DNA from: Tanypteryx hageni
Taxonomy: Eukaryota; Arthropoda; Insecta; Odonata; Petaluridae
DNA: 64,000 nucleotides
Assembly (NCBI GenBank): GCA_028673005.1
Contig: CM054113.1
Coordinates: 212,527,504-212,591,503 of the forward strand
Direction of reading: 5' to 3'
Under the pieces are notes generated by a model, which saw nothing but the letters and a program-made list of their open reading frames with translations, was not told the origin of the DNA and ran no database searches. The position numbers and the translations under genes were made by a program. Each line of letters begins with the position of its first letter. Position 1 is the first letter of the stretch. This document shows, piece after piece, positions 1-10,145 of the stretch.

Positions 1-176
1 CACCAGTTTCTACCACCATTAAATAATCTTCCTCTCAGCTAGATGACTCGAAAGTTATTTTCAGGTGAATTCCAACCGCTGATGAATGAACATTTGAAGT
101 TATGACTATATAGACTTCAGTATCAATTTCAAATTTTGAAGTTAAAATATAAAACATTTACAAATTTCTGTAGCTG

Positions 177-584
177 ATGAGCGATATTTACACTCTCACA
201 CTCACACACACTCTCACACTCACACACACTCTCACACTCTCACACACACTCTCACACACTCTCAAACACACTCTCACACACACTCTCACACTCTCACACA
301 CACTCTCTCACACACTCTCACACTCTCACACACACTCTCACACTCTCACACACACTCTCACACACACTCTCACACTCTCACACACTCTCACACACACTCT
401 CACACACTCTCACACTCACTCTCACACACTCTCACACTCACTCTCACACTCACTCACACACTCTCACACTCACTCACACACTCTCACACTCACTCACACA
501 CTCTAACACTCTCACACTCACTCACACACTCTCACACTCACACACTCTCACACTCACACACTCACTCACTCACTCACACTCACA
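177..584. repeat. CA/CT microsatellite (CACTCT/CACACTCT mixture)
   Basis: About 400 bp of almost pure ACTC/ACAC steps (units such as CACACTCT and CACTCA). The reading frame through it encodes only His-Thr-Leu-Ser repeats and is not a gene. It runs directly into the conserved CACAGACATCATCGAGAAAA segment of a dispersed element ending near 712. Other copies of that element carry a short CA run at the same place, so this array probably grew from that internal run. Confidence 0.95.
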
Positions 585-712
585 CAGACATCATCGAGAA
601 AATTGTCAAAACGTGTTCAGGGGACCTCAAAATGTGTATTTCCGTTGAAATCTCGAAGTCAATGTTTTTCATGAAAATAATACTTTCCCCTATACTACGT
701 ATGGAGAAAGTA
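585..712 (-). mobile_element. Terminal fragment of DINE-like repeat family
   Basis: This segment matches, in reverse orientation, the ends seen at 1903, 43244, 44197 and 51161. Shared landmarks are CATCGAGAAAA, TTCAGGGGACCT and the terminal TATGGAGAAAGTA. Only the end next to the microsatellite is present. The other end is not recognisable in the first 176 bases, so it is truncated, replaced by the array, or lies outside the window. It is non-coding. Confidence 0.75.
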
Positions 713-1707
713 AAAACCTTTTACTTGTAAAATATTCATCAGAAAATCTACCTCGATTTTTTTTGGGTAAAGGAAAATTAACTCTAGTTTTTTATATTAA
801 GGCATTTTTTAGAACATGGCGATATAAATGTTATTATCTCACATCTATACCGTATGAACGTAATCATTAGTTTTATATTAGAAACTTTTATTGAAATGAA
901 AGACAGTCACATCACACTATAACAACTGGAGATATACAATATTGTTATTAAAATATTACTGTAAATGAAAATTCCATGTCATTTCTCCTGTTGGGGTTGC
1001 CATATTATCGGAAATTAAATTTTAAATTTCAATTCGTTAATCCTATGATATGATTTAAATTAATTCTGCATATAGAAAAGTTCAAGAAATCAATGTGGTA
1101 ATGGCGTAATACGATGAAGTAGCTTTATAACGGCGTGCATTAGACCAAATTTTTTAAATTGGTAGCGGTGCCTAAATGAAAAAAGCGGATCCGGAAAAGG
1201 ATAGGTAACGTAAAACTGCGAATTTCATGTATTTTTCTAACCTAATGTAAATTGCATTTGTAAAACCGAGTATGTGACTAATATGAGCATGGAATAAATG
1301 TAATGGCTATTGAATTTGTTGATAATGTTTGGATAGCTTTACCAGTTTAGATTAGTAGTTCGCAACAGTGACTTTTTCGGCCTCGTCAGGAATTACTAAA
1401 AAGGCGAAATGACGGCCGTTTAACTGCAGAAGCAAGTGAGATCACTATGATATATTGATCCCGAACGATGATACCCTTACGGGTATCTAGGGCTTTCGCA
1501 GCGGACAATTTTGCGGGAGTGGCTCCATAGTGAACATTGGGACTCGAGTTTTCGCCCGCGTTGCAGCGAGCGTCTTCAGGGGTGTGGCGGATGTAGTTCC
1601 CCGTTTTATGTAGTAATGGAACTCGCTCTGATATATCACGGCCAAGTATCAACTGGAATGTCGTCCCTATGGGCAGCGCCCACATTACAAGCGACGACGC
1701 ATACTTT
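713..1707. other. Gene-free stretch
   Basis: Mostly AT-rich with no credible coding region. A more GC-rich patch at about 1500-1745 is open on both strands (99 and 78 codons), but I recognise neither product and see no start context or splice signals that favour either. On the minus strand, 1543-1582 contains a CTGAAGA...CGAAAA motif resembling Penelope-associated hammerhead-like motifs. Confidence 0.5.
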
Positions 1708-2498
1708 CAGGGACGTATCTAGAGGAGGGCCATGGTCTCGTTTTTAAGTCCTCGGCTCTCCTGCTGAGTACTATATTTAAAAATAAGAATTAATAAAGTA
1801 TTTTGTTTTGTTAATAATGAAACATAACTTTCATTTGTGTGATTATTGCAGTACAATTAGTTAAAACATTAGTTACCGTACTAATATTTTAAATGTATTT
1901 TTACTTTCTCCATATATAGGTACGTAGTAGTTTTCATGAAAAAATCCAATTCGAGATTTCAACGTAAATGCATGTTTTAAGGTCCCCTGAACACGCCTTG
2001 ACTATTTTCTCGATGATGTCTGTGGGCGTGTCTGTGACCGGAATTTTGTGGGTGCTCTAACTCAAAATCTAATAATCCAATCAGCATAAAATTTCATATT
2101 TAGCATTTGTAATAAAAAGTCAAGAACTGATTATATTTTGGCTAAAATCTGTCCACCGAAAGTGGATGTTTATTCTTGTAATTTTTTAGTTTGTGTCAAA
2201 CATCTCCTGTAATTCTTTATTAACGTAATCTTATGTTTATAGATAATTTTATTCTCTACATCTTTTGTATTTGATAATTTTTGTAGAGCCAATTTTTAAG
2301 GAGATATTTCGGTTCAATATTGACAGCGATTCCAGCGCCACCAAATCGTAAATTACCAACTACATATGGAGAAAGACATGTCTTGGCCACATCAGATTTC
2401 TTTATTTTGGTGTGCCCCTATAAATATTTTGACAGCCACGCTCTCTCCCCCCCCCCCCCCCCTTCTTCCACCCAGTTGGGAGGCTAGTTATGCCCCTG
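1708..2498. mobile_element. Possible hAT-like non-autonomous element (terminal pair)
   Basis: The left end CAGGGACGTATCTAG and the reverse complement of the right end, CAGGGGCATAACTAG, agree at 12 of 15 positions and look like hAT-type termini. A poly-C run of about 16 sits just inside the right end, as is common in this MITE type. No matching 8-bp target duplication is visible, so the two ends may belong to different insertions. The DINE-like copy at 1903-2399 lies inside. Confidence 0.4.
1903..2399 (+). mobile_element. DINE-like (Helitron-type?) repeat, diverged copy
   Basis: Begins ACTTTCTCCATATATAGG and ends with TATGGAGAAAG followed by GGCCACATCAGATTT, the same two ends as the better preserved copy at 43244-43872. 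Internal landmarks are shared: GGTCCCCTGAACACG, CTCGATGATGTCTGTG, GGTGCTCTAACTCAAAA and AAGTGGATGTTTA. Both ends carry inverted ACTTTCTCCATA blocks. It is non-coding, about 500 bp, and has lost part of its 3' hairpin. Confidence 0.7.
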
Positions 2499-3420
2499 CA
2501 ACTGACTTTCCTGAGTGCAGTAACATACATTGATACCGTCTTCTATTTTTCGCGTAATTTTTTGCCTGTGACCTTTTAGTTGTTTCGTTGCCTTTTGACC
2601 ATTCACCTGAATGATCTCGTGTAACGCTGACGAAACGTCGACTCGCAATTCTCACTTAGCAGCCACTCCCGAAAGCACACATCTATCAACATTCAGAGCA
2701 AGTTATACATCCGCCTGAATAGATGTGCATAATCTTTTCGAATCTTCATTCCGCAGTCGAAGCATGAATTGAAATTTCAGACGCATTGAAGGTGAATATA
2801 TAATGAGTTTTATCTTAAAATGAAGCTAATTAATTCCATCCCTAATGGACTCGATTTAGTGCGCATAAACTATGAAATCTTCGGGATGGAAAAATAGATT
2901 GATATCACTTCTCACCTGGCTGTCGCATTTAATTCCGAATTAATTATATCATTCCTGTGTGAACGCAATGGGTCTTCGACATTCCGATACATATTTATTT
3001 TAAAAAACCATGTCCTGACATCAGCGTTGAAAAGCTGCGTGAAAAAAAAATGAAGGCATCTCTCGTCCACCATTTTCCATCTCTCTTTTCCAAGTAAAGG
3101 AAGATCTCTTCTCCCCTCTCTATCCCCACAGACACCGCTTCTCTTATCTTTCCAGCCTAATCTAAGTCGTGGTGGGCGCCATACCGTTTCCTCCCCAACG
3201 CCCACTCCCCCTCTCCCAATCTTCACCAGCATACACAAGCTCCCACTCCCTTTTCTCTCCATTCCTCTCTCTCTCACCGTCCCCTCCCTACCTGTCTGCT
3301 ATCTCCACTATCTCCGCGTCACGCAGTTTATTCTCTCCATTTTTGAGTGTCACCTCGGCCTCGTGGGTCGGCTAACTCCATTCGCGTTTAAGCCGCTGTT
3401 TTTCCCGAGTAAATTTAGTA
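2499..3420. other. Upstream flank of the LRR gene
   Basis: No gene is supported. At 2604-2640 (+) a CACCTGAATGA...GACGAAACGTCG motif resembles Penelope-element hammerhead-like motifs. From about 3060 to 3370 the plus strand is pyrimidine-rich, which creates short spurious frames on both strands. The promoter of the LRR gene should lie here or just downstream, but no TATA box or initiator can be assigned with confidence. Confidence 0.5.
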
Positions 3421-3572
3421 TACGCATCTCCTTCGGACTAAACACACTCACTCAAGATGGTTCTAATGTGATGCTGCGTGTTGGGGAAAACAGTTTGAGT
3501 GCACGGGAGGAGTGGTAAAGTGAGACAGTGCATGGTAGGCTGAGGAATAGTTCGGATACGCGAACGCGAGTG

Positions 3573-3620
3573 ATGAATGTATCGTTTCGTTTGCCTATCG
3601 TTTGTATTATGTCACAATGA
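3573..3620 (+). promoter_or_regulatory. uORF with ATGA stop-start overlap
   Basis: An ATG at 3573 opens a 15-codon frame (MNVSFRLPIVCIMSQ) whose TGA stop at 3618-3620 overlaps the LRR start ATG at 3617-3619 in the tetranucleotide ATGA. Shorter uORFs lie further upstream, between about 3455 and 3550. If the 5' leader is contiguous here, ribosomes would reach the main start by leaky scanning or termination-reinitiation, which would limit LRR protein output. This assumes the transcript includes 3573-3616 unspliced. Confidence 0.5.
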
Positions 3621-5857
3621 AGCCCAAAAATTCGAATCGAAATACTGGCGCTGTTCCGATGGGTAGTTACCGGTCCTCTAGGACTCGAATCTGCCTATGG
3701 TTAGCCCTCGTCTTTTGTCTATATTCGACTTCGCTGGCGGACGTTTATCCGTGCCCCACCCATTGTATCTGCACGGGTCCCTTCGCTCCAGAGAACGACA
3801 ACACCACTATCGCCGCCAACGTCACAGCGGCGACATTCCTCTTTTCCGAGAACGAAGACAACGTCATCAACTGCTCCGGAATCGGTCTATCCAAGTTCCC
3901 TCCCGATATCAACTCCGCCGTCCAGGTCCTTGACCTCTCCCTCAACGGGATAGACACTCTTCCCACTCCTAGATCTCTTGCATCTTTAAAATATCTGAAG
4001 AAACTGCTCCTACGAGGCAACAGTATATCGAGTCCAATAAACCCTCACGCTTTCCACGGATTGCGTTCCATGGAGCTCATCGATCTCTCCCACAACGTCC
4101 TTATTTCCGTTCCCATAAACGTGTTCGAAAGCTGCAAGAGCCTGGAAAAGGTGCTGCTCTCTGGAAACAAAAAACTGTCCAAAATACCTTCTCTTGTAAC
4201 TTACTCAGTGAACTACATGGACCTTTCCGATTGCAGCATCAAGAACCTATCTTCTGCCGTTCTTCCTCAGTCCCTTCATAGACTTTCGTTGCGAGGAAAC
4301 CCTTTGGGAACTCTACCTGGGGATGGACCCATCTCGTCCAGGACGCTGGAGGTTCTGGATGTCCGATCGTGCTCCCTCACAGCGCTCCATCGAGATTCCC
4401 TTTCTCGTCTTCCATCCTTAACCACATTGCGTCTATCTGGTAACCGTGCCCTCACCTCTGTTGACAGTGTCTGGTCAGATTCCCTGAGGACAATAGAGGC
4501 GGTGGACTGCAGTTTGGGATCGGGGGGAGAAGATGAGGCACCCCTTGCCGCCATGTCCCACCTCACGCGCGCTCTTCTTTCCGGCAATAGCATAAAATCT
4601 TTGGGGCCCAATTCATTATCTTCTAACTCCCTACTCGTCCACCTAGACCTTTCACGAAACGGACTGAAGACCCTAGCCCCATCTGCGTTTTACACGCTGC
4701 GTAACCTCCAGGAACTCAACCTTTCACGCAACGGCCTATCTGCGTTGGATTATTCTGTTTTTACCGCCAACCAACATTTAGGACTGTTGGACATCTCCCA
4801 CAATGCTCATCTCTCCTCCCTTCCATCCCTAGTGGCGAATTCCATTTACCAGCTCGACGCCTCTCATTGCGGTATCACAGAACTGGGACATCAAGAAAAT
4901 TTCTTAGCAGGAATGCCAAATCTAATGCTCCTCGACCTATCCCACAATCCTTTGGAGGATTTAACCGACATGGCCTCAAATGCTCTTAGGGCGCTGGACC
5001 TGGCATTCTGCAGGCTCGTGGCCGTCAGAGCTTCTTTCCTCGTCGGTCTTCCACATCTCGAAACACTTGTTCTAGTCGGGAATCGAATCGCTTCCCTCGA
5101 TCCGAGCTCGGTAAATCAACTAAAATATCTCGCGATCTCGGACAACCCATGGAATTGCGCCTGCACCGATCGGGATTTCTTGGATCTATGGAAGCTGGTG
5201 GAGAGGATGGAGCCGCAGGGACAACCCCTACATTGCGCCCCTAGCGACAAGGATTCGAAGAAAGAGGGGAGGATAAAGGAGCCGGGGGAGGGCCTGAAGC
5301 TATGGAGCGACGTATGCTACCGCAGCTTCCCCGTCTCTCCTTCGCAATCCTCCTCTGCGATGTGGTCCGTCTTCGTGGCATTGGTACTCACTCTCGGAGG
5401 TGTGGTGGTGGCGGTGATCGTGTTCCGTCACTGGACGAGCCGGAAGAGGAAGGAGACGGATAGGAGGAATAGGAGTAACGAAGCGGAGGCGGAGAGGCGG
5501 CTCCAGAGGCTCCGGAGGAGAGAGAGGAGGTCGGAGAGCGATGGAGAGGGCGGGGAGAGGACGAGGCACAGGGACGTGGTGACGGTGAGGAGGAGGCGGG
5601 AGGAGCCGAGGGTGTCCGAACCGCCGCCTTACGAGGAGGCGCTGCTCATGCCACGCCCGGAAGAGGTGGAGGTGACACTTGTGTCCACCCCAGTAGACCA
5701 GCAGGAGCCGTCGCCACCGGTGGTCACCGGCTTAGGCGGAGAGCTGATTCCTGAAGAGGAGGCCCCGGAGAGACGGGAAGAGGAGCGCGTGGAACAAGCA
5801 GCGGAAGGAGAGACAGGAGCGGCTGAGGAGGATTCTAGGAGTCATTCGTCCGTGTAA
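3617..5857 (+). CDS. LRR type I membrane receptor-like protein, intronless
   Basis: 746 residues, starting at the first ATG (context CACAATGA); the frame upstream opens only on a TTG. Residues 25-41 form a signal sequence (hydrophobic ICLWLALVFCLY) before DVYPCP. Residues 46-86 form an N-terminal cysteine cap (CPTHCIC...C) with an unusual ~34-residue insertion bearing N-glycosylation sites. About 17 LRRs of 22-25 residues span residues 100-510. Many alternate an Asn-type repeat (LDLSxN) with a Cys-type repeat (LDLSxC). The C-terminal cap (NPWNCAC...C...C) covers ~509-567. A single membrane span lies at ~582-603, followed by an Arg-rich stretch. The tail has PPPY at 669-672, a WW-domain ligand, and ends HSSV, a class I PDZ ligand. 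The architecture fits insect LRR receptors such as windpipe, but the ortholog cannot be named. Likely role: cell-surface adhesion or signalling. Confidence 0.93.
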   Translation: MKPKNSNRNTGAVPMGSYRSSRTRICLWLALVFCLYSTSLADVYPCPTHCICTGPFAPENDNTTIAANVTAATFLFSENEDNVINCSGIGLSKFPPDINSAVQVLDLSLNGIDTLPTPRSLASLKYLKKLLLRGNSISSPINPHAFHGLRSMELIDLSHNVLISVPINVFESCKSLEKVLLSGNKKLSKIPSLVTYSVNYMDLSDCSIKNLSSAVLPQSLHRLSLRGNPLGTLPGDGPISSRTLEVLDVRSCSLTALHRDSLSRLPSLTTLRLSGNRALTSVDSVWSDSLRTIEAVDCSLGSGGEDEAPLAAMSHLTRALLSGNSIKSLGPNSLSSNSLLVHLDLSRNGLKTLAPSAFYTLRNLQELNLSRNGLSALDYSVFTANQHLGLLDISHNAHLSSLPSLVANSIYQLDASHCGITELGHQENFLAGMPNLMLLDLSHNPLEDLTDMASNALRALDLAFCRLVAVRASFLVGLPHLETLVLVGNRIASLDPSSVNQLKYLAISDNPWNCACTDRDFLDLWKLVERMEPQGQPLHCAPSDKDSKKEGRIKEPGEGLKLWSDVCYRSFPVSPSQSSSAMWSVFVALVLTLGGVVVAVIVFRHWTSRKRKETDRRNRSNEAEAERRLQRLRRRERRSESDGEGGERTRHRDVVTVRRRREEPRVSEPPPYEEALLMPRPEEVEVTLVSTPVDQQEPSPPVVTGLGGELIPEEEAPERREEERVEQAAEGETGAAEEDSRSHSSV

Positions 5858-8800
5858 CGCACGTGTCATTAATAAGATCGTCTTGCGCAATCACTCCCAG
5901 CTATATCACTCTTGGTAATTGGAACAATTTTTATAAGTCCTCCAGTCGATTACAGTTCAGAATGAGGAGGGAAACGTTTAAGAATTTCGCCTTAAATGTA
6001 TTGTGCGTTCAGGTCTCCTTACGTTGTGCATAACTGAGATGCCCATTTGTTCAGTTAACATTGGTTAACGATAAATCTCTTAGTAAGCATGCCGTGAGTT
6101 AAGTATTTGGATTCATGAAAGTAAATTCAATGTGTTTAGTTTACCAGTTATATCGTGATTTTTTCCGCCGCACGACATTGCAAATTCATCTACGTCTATA
6201 ATGGAATGTGGTTATTAAACTATTTATTCATATGAAACTAGTCAAATATGGGAGTGATATTTTAAAATAATTATCAACGCTCTCGTCCTTATCCACAAGC
6301 GGCGCGTATCTCCAAGCGACTAGTGCCAGCTACTTATCAAACGCCTTCTTATCTGTTTCTTACCGTGACACCACATTTCACCGTCTTTCGTTCGACTCGG
6401 AGCGTTTTTTACGCCATTTTCGTTAAAAGCGCCCTTTAACATCTGAAGTATTTTGAACCTATTTCCGTCAAGTATTCAGTATGAATTTTAAAATACTGTT
6501 AATATTGTTATTAAATAGCGGCATTTCGTGACCTTAAATTTAAACGTGTGGCTGAATGGCCTCTTGATTATTAGATATTAACGAATTCGTCATTATCGAT
6601 GAAACATTACTCACCTTTCATGACAGTATATTTTCTATTTTAGCAATCAAAACAATACTTTATTTATCATCTTCGGGCAAAGAAATTGATTTTGTATGCG
6701 TCGCCATTTCATCAGTTGCAGTTAACATTTTCCTGTATTTCGTACGCTGGTTTCGGCGATGAGGGGTTCCTGACAACCGTTCGTTTTATCAGAAGAATTT
6801 CTGTTTCTCCCGGTGTTCCAATTTTTAGACTGTAACCTTTATTGTTCCATCCGCATTATCATAGTACAGTTATTTGTTGCCAATGGGAGTTGCATTTGGT
6901 GAAGATCCGATTACGTGACCACCAGAGTAGAAAGCTAAGGGATCAACGGACTGAAAGTGATTTTGTGTGCTCCAAAAATGCAATTTGGTTCTTCATGTCG
7001 TTGCCAGAGTGACCGGTTCGATAATCGATGAACGTTTTGAAGCGTCTATCTAATAGCGTGTGGTGAAATTACATTGACTTCGAGTGTTTGCATGACATAA
7101 GGTTCGCTACGCTTGTTGGATAATTATGGTGCTTCGTTTTTCATTTGTACAAATCTCATTTTAATAAAATATCAGAACTTTCATGCGTGTTGAATGGTAT
7201 TTTTTAATCAATCGAAGGCTTAAAATTAAATTCTACGGATGGCGATTTAATTTTAACTTCTTCAATCTGAACAGATAAGATTTCTCCCAAAAGAAGGTTC
7301 CTAAATTCTAATAACTCAATAAATCAAATATTAAATATGTAGATACAAGAGGCGAGTTGTGGAATGTTTAACCTGGTCTATTTTTCTTTGCAGGAATAAT
7401 GCTAGATTTTATTAACGATTGCTTTACGACCATGGTGTGGTAAGGAAATTACTATAGAATAATACTGTAATGTAATTTGTAATTCACCGACTTAATTATT
7501 TTATATCGAGGAGGTGATCGGTTGATTATTCTACAGTCACGATATAAGTCAAAACTTTCTAGTAGAAGCCGATGAGAATAATAATATTCCCAGCGAAGCA
7601 CATCTGTCTAAGGCAGTTCATTTGTTATCGGAGCTAATAAAACAGTTTCAAGCAATATGTCGTATTCTTTGACACATGTAGCTTGATTGGAAGTTGGTTT
7701 AGAATACGAATTCTATATTAACAAAATAAAATTGTCTCATCGCTGATTCTCAATTTAAATTCCATCAGTGATTTTTTCCGAAGGTATGAATAAATTTCCG
7801 CACGATATCGTAGTCAACATATGTATTCTCCTTTTTCTTCTAATATACAAGTGTTAAAAATTATAAGTGGCTCGATCTAAGCCGTAGAAGAATTGTTGGT
7901 GGTCTTTATCGAACGGTGAGAAAGCATTATGTTGGCTTTACTGCTCACTCCATCGGTGGGAAGTGAAAGCGATAAATTCTAAAAAAAGTTTCCATAACGT
8001 GCTATTTCAGTTGGCCCGCCAGTCAATAATTTGCTCATGTCCACGTGACCTACGAGTCTGCCTTATTCGTTGGTTCAATTTCTACACAAAACTTATATTT
8101 TTGAGGCGCTTTGCTTAGAAAAACATCTTATTAGCCTTGCCTGTCTGCCAGTAAACATATACCAGGCTCTTTACCTCCCTTCAGAGTAATTTGGTATTTA
8201 ATATTTATATGAAAGAAGAAGAAGAAAATGGCGAGCACGGGATAAATCGCTCAATCAGGGCTGTCAATTTCACACGAATAAAAAACTTTTAATATCGCCT
8301 TAACTCGTAAAATATTCATTGAAAATATTTTATTTTATTTTCAGAGCAAAAGTAAGTAAACGTCCCTTGCTGTTCCTGATAAGATTCACTATTCAGCATA
8401 TCTCGTTCAAAATTTTTCATTGCATTTCTATATAGTATGAAGGCATCCATTTTAGCATTTCATATTTGAGGATTTTTGATGGAACACGAGAAATAAACAA
8501 GTTGTCATATTACTCAATCGCGGCTGCCGGTATTCACCGGTTTTATAGCACGGGTAGTACTTTAGCTTGATCAGGGCCTCCATATTAATGGAAATATATT
8601 TGAATTATAAACTCTTTACACGTATGATTGAGCTTCATTGAATTTATTGTTTATAAAAACTTAAGAATAGATAGAAACCTAATAGTTATATCATGGCAAC
8701 CAACTTACAGGAAAAAGTTACAACTCCTAAATCTCCTGAAAGAAAAGTGTCATATCAGGCGTGTCGTGCTTATTTTATATAAACAACAAAGTATCAAATC

Positions 8801-9860
8801 TATAAGAGAGCCAGATTTCACCATTCCTCTTATTTATCACTTACTTGTGTGAACACATCATGAAATTAAATAAATTATTATCGAGCTCACGTTATGGCTG
8901 ATATAAAATTGAAAAACTATGTTTCTCCAAAATCCATAGACCTTTTAATTATTTAATCTATGTCTTTCAGTTTCTTAATTTACTCAAATTAAGTATATAT
9001 AAAAGGAAAAATTAGTGAAGACGATTTAGTATTAATTCCGTGCTAAAGGTTACAATCAAATCAGACATGCTGCTAACGCTTGCACTGTATGAAAGGTAGC
9101 GTCGAATGTTCTTGCTGATGCAGTAATCGAGAAATTTTTGGCTACTGCAAATTTTTCTTATCTGGCAAGTTGCACCAATACTTATACCTATGTTGAAGAT
9201 AACACCGCAGATGATTCCTGATTCCTCCACGTACATACATCGATTTCGTAAGATGTGCTTTTTTCTTTACCTTTCTTGACGTCGCTCAGAAGATCTTCAT
9301 GTTTTCTAATACTTCCATGAATAATCATACTACATATAAAAATAATTTAGTGTCTGAGGCGGCGTACGGCCAGGTATAAGTATGTATCTATGTATGTGTG
9401 TAACTCAAAAACTACATAATGTAGAGACAGGTGGAATGTATTATTTTGACCACAATATCTAGTATAAGGTGGTAGAATGGTTTTTAAAAAGATTCAATCG
9501 ATCAATTTATTTTTTTTTATATTTTCTAATCTCATTTTTCCCATTTAAAAAAATGGAGATGACTGTAGACTATTTTTCGATTTGTGCATTAAAATTACTA
9601 AAAATCATAGTACAAAATCAGCGCTTAAACTCGAGGACTAAGAAAATTATGAAGTTTCATTTTCATACGGTGAAATTTAAAATACAGATTGAATTTTTCC
9701 AAAATTGAGCTTTAAACTACAAAATATCGATTTTTTTTTAATGAAAAGGTTTTCCTTTCCATGGCGACCGATATTGTTGCCAAACTCAATGTCGTAAGCA
9801 TAAGACATTGAAATGAATTATCCATGTTAATAAGAGATGGCATAAATTTCTTTAGTTTCA
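5858..9860. other. 3' flank of LRR gene and gene-free stretch
   Basis: Starts with the probable 3' UTR of the LRR gene; an ATTAAA lies near 6213 and an AATAAA at about 7163, but the cleavage site cannot be chosen. The rest is AT-rich, with only short frames lacking recognisable domains. I see no RNA gene, transposon open frame or long repeat here. Confidence 0.55.
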
Positions 9861-10145
9861 AATATTGAAAGACTATCAAGGGGAAGGAAGAGAGGGAGAG
9901 AATGGGAGGGAGAGAGAGAGAGGAAGGGAGAATGGAAGGGAGAGAGAAAGGGAGAATGGGAGGAAGAAAGAGAGAATGGGGGGAGGGAGAGTGAATGAGA
10001 AAGGAAGAGGGGGAGAGAGAATACGAGAAAGGGAGAGAGTTGGAGAATGGGAGGAAGGAAGCGAGAGAATGGGAAGGAAGCGAGAGAATGGAAGGAAGCG
10101 AGAGAATGGGAGGGAGAGAGAGAGAGAGAAAACAAGAGAGGTGGA
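9861..10145. repeat. Purine-rich GAGA/GGAA minisatellite
   Basis: Almost all G and A on the plus strand, with imperfect units such as GAGAATGGGAGG and, at about 10050-10110, three copies of a GAAGGAAGCGAGAGAATGG unit. Frames on both strands (Arg/Glu-rich plus, Ser/Leu-rich minus) are artefacts of the composition. Confidence 0.9.

Noticed and set aside
177..506. 109-codon frame in the CA/CT microsatellite
   Set aside because: It encodes only His, Thr, Leu and Ser in repeats and is a translation of simple sequence.
1386..1747. Overlapping 99- and 78-codon frames on opposite strands
   Set aside because: Not recognisable, lying between transposon termini in a GC-richer patch; insufficient evidence for a gene on either strand.
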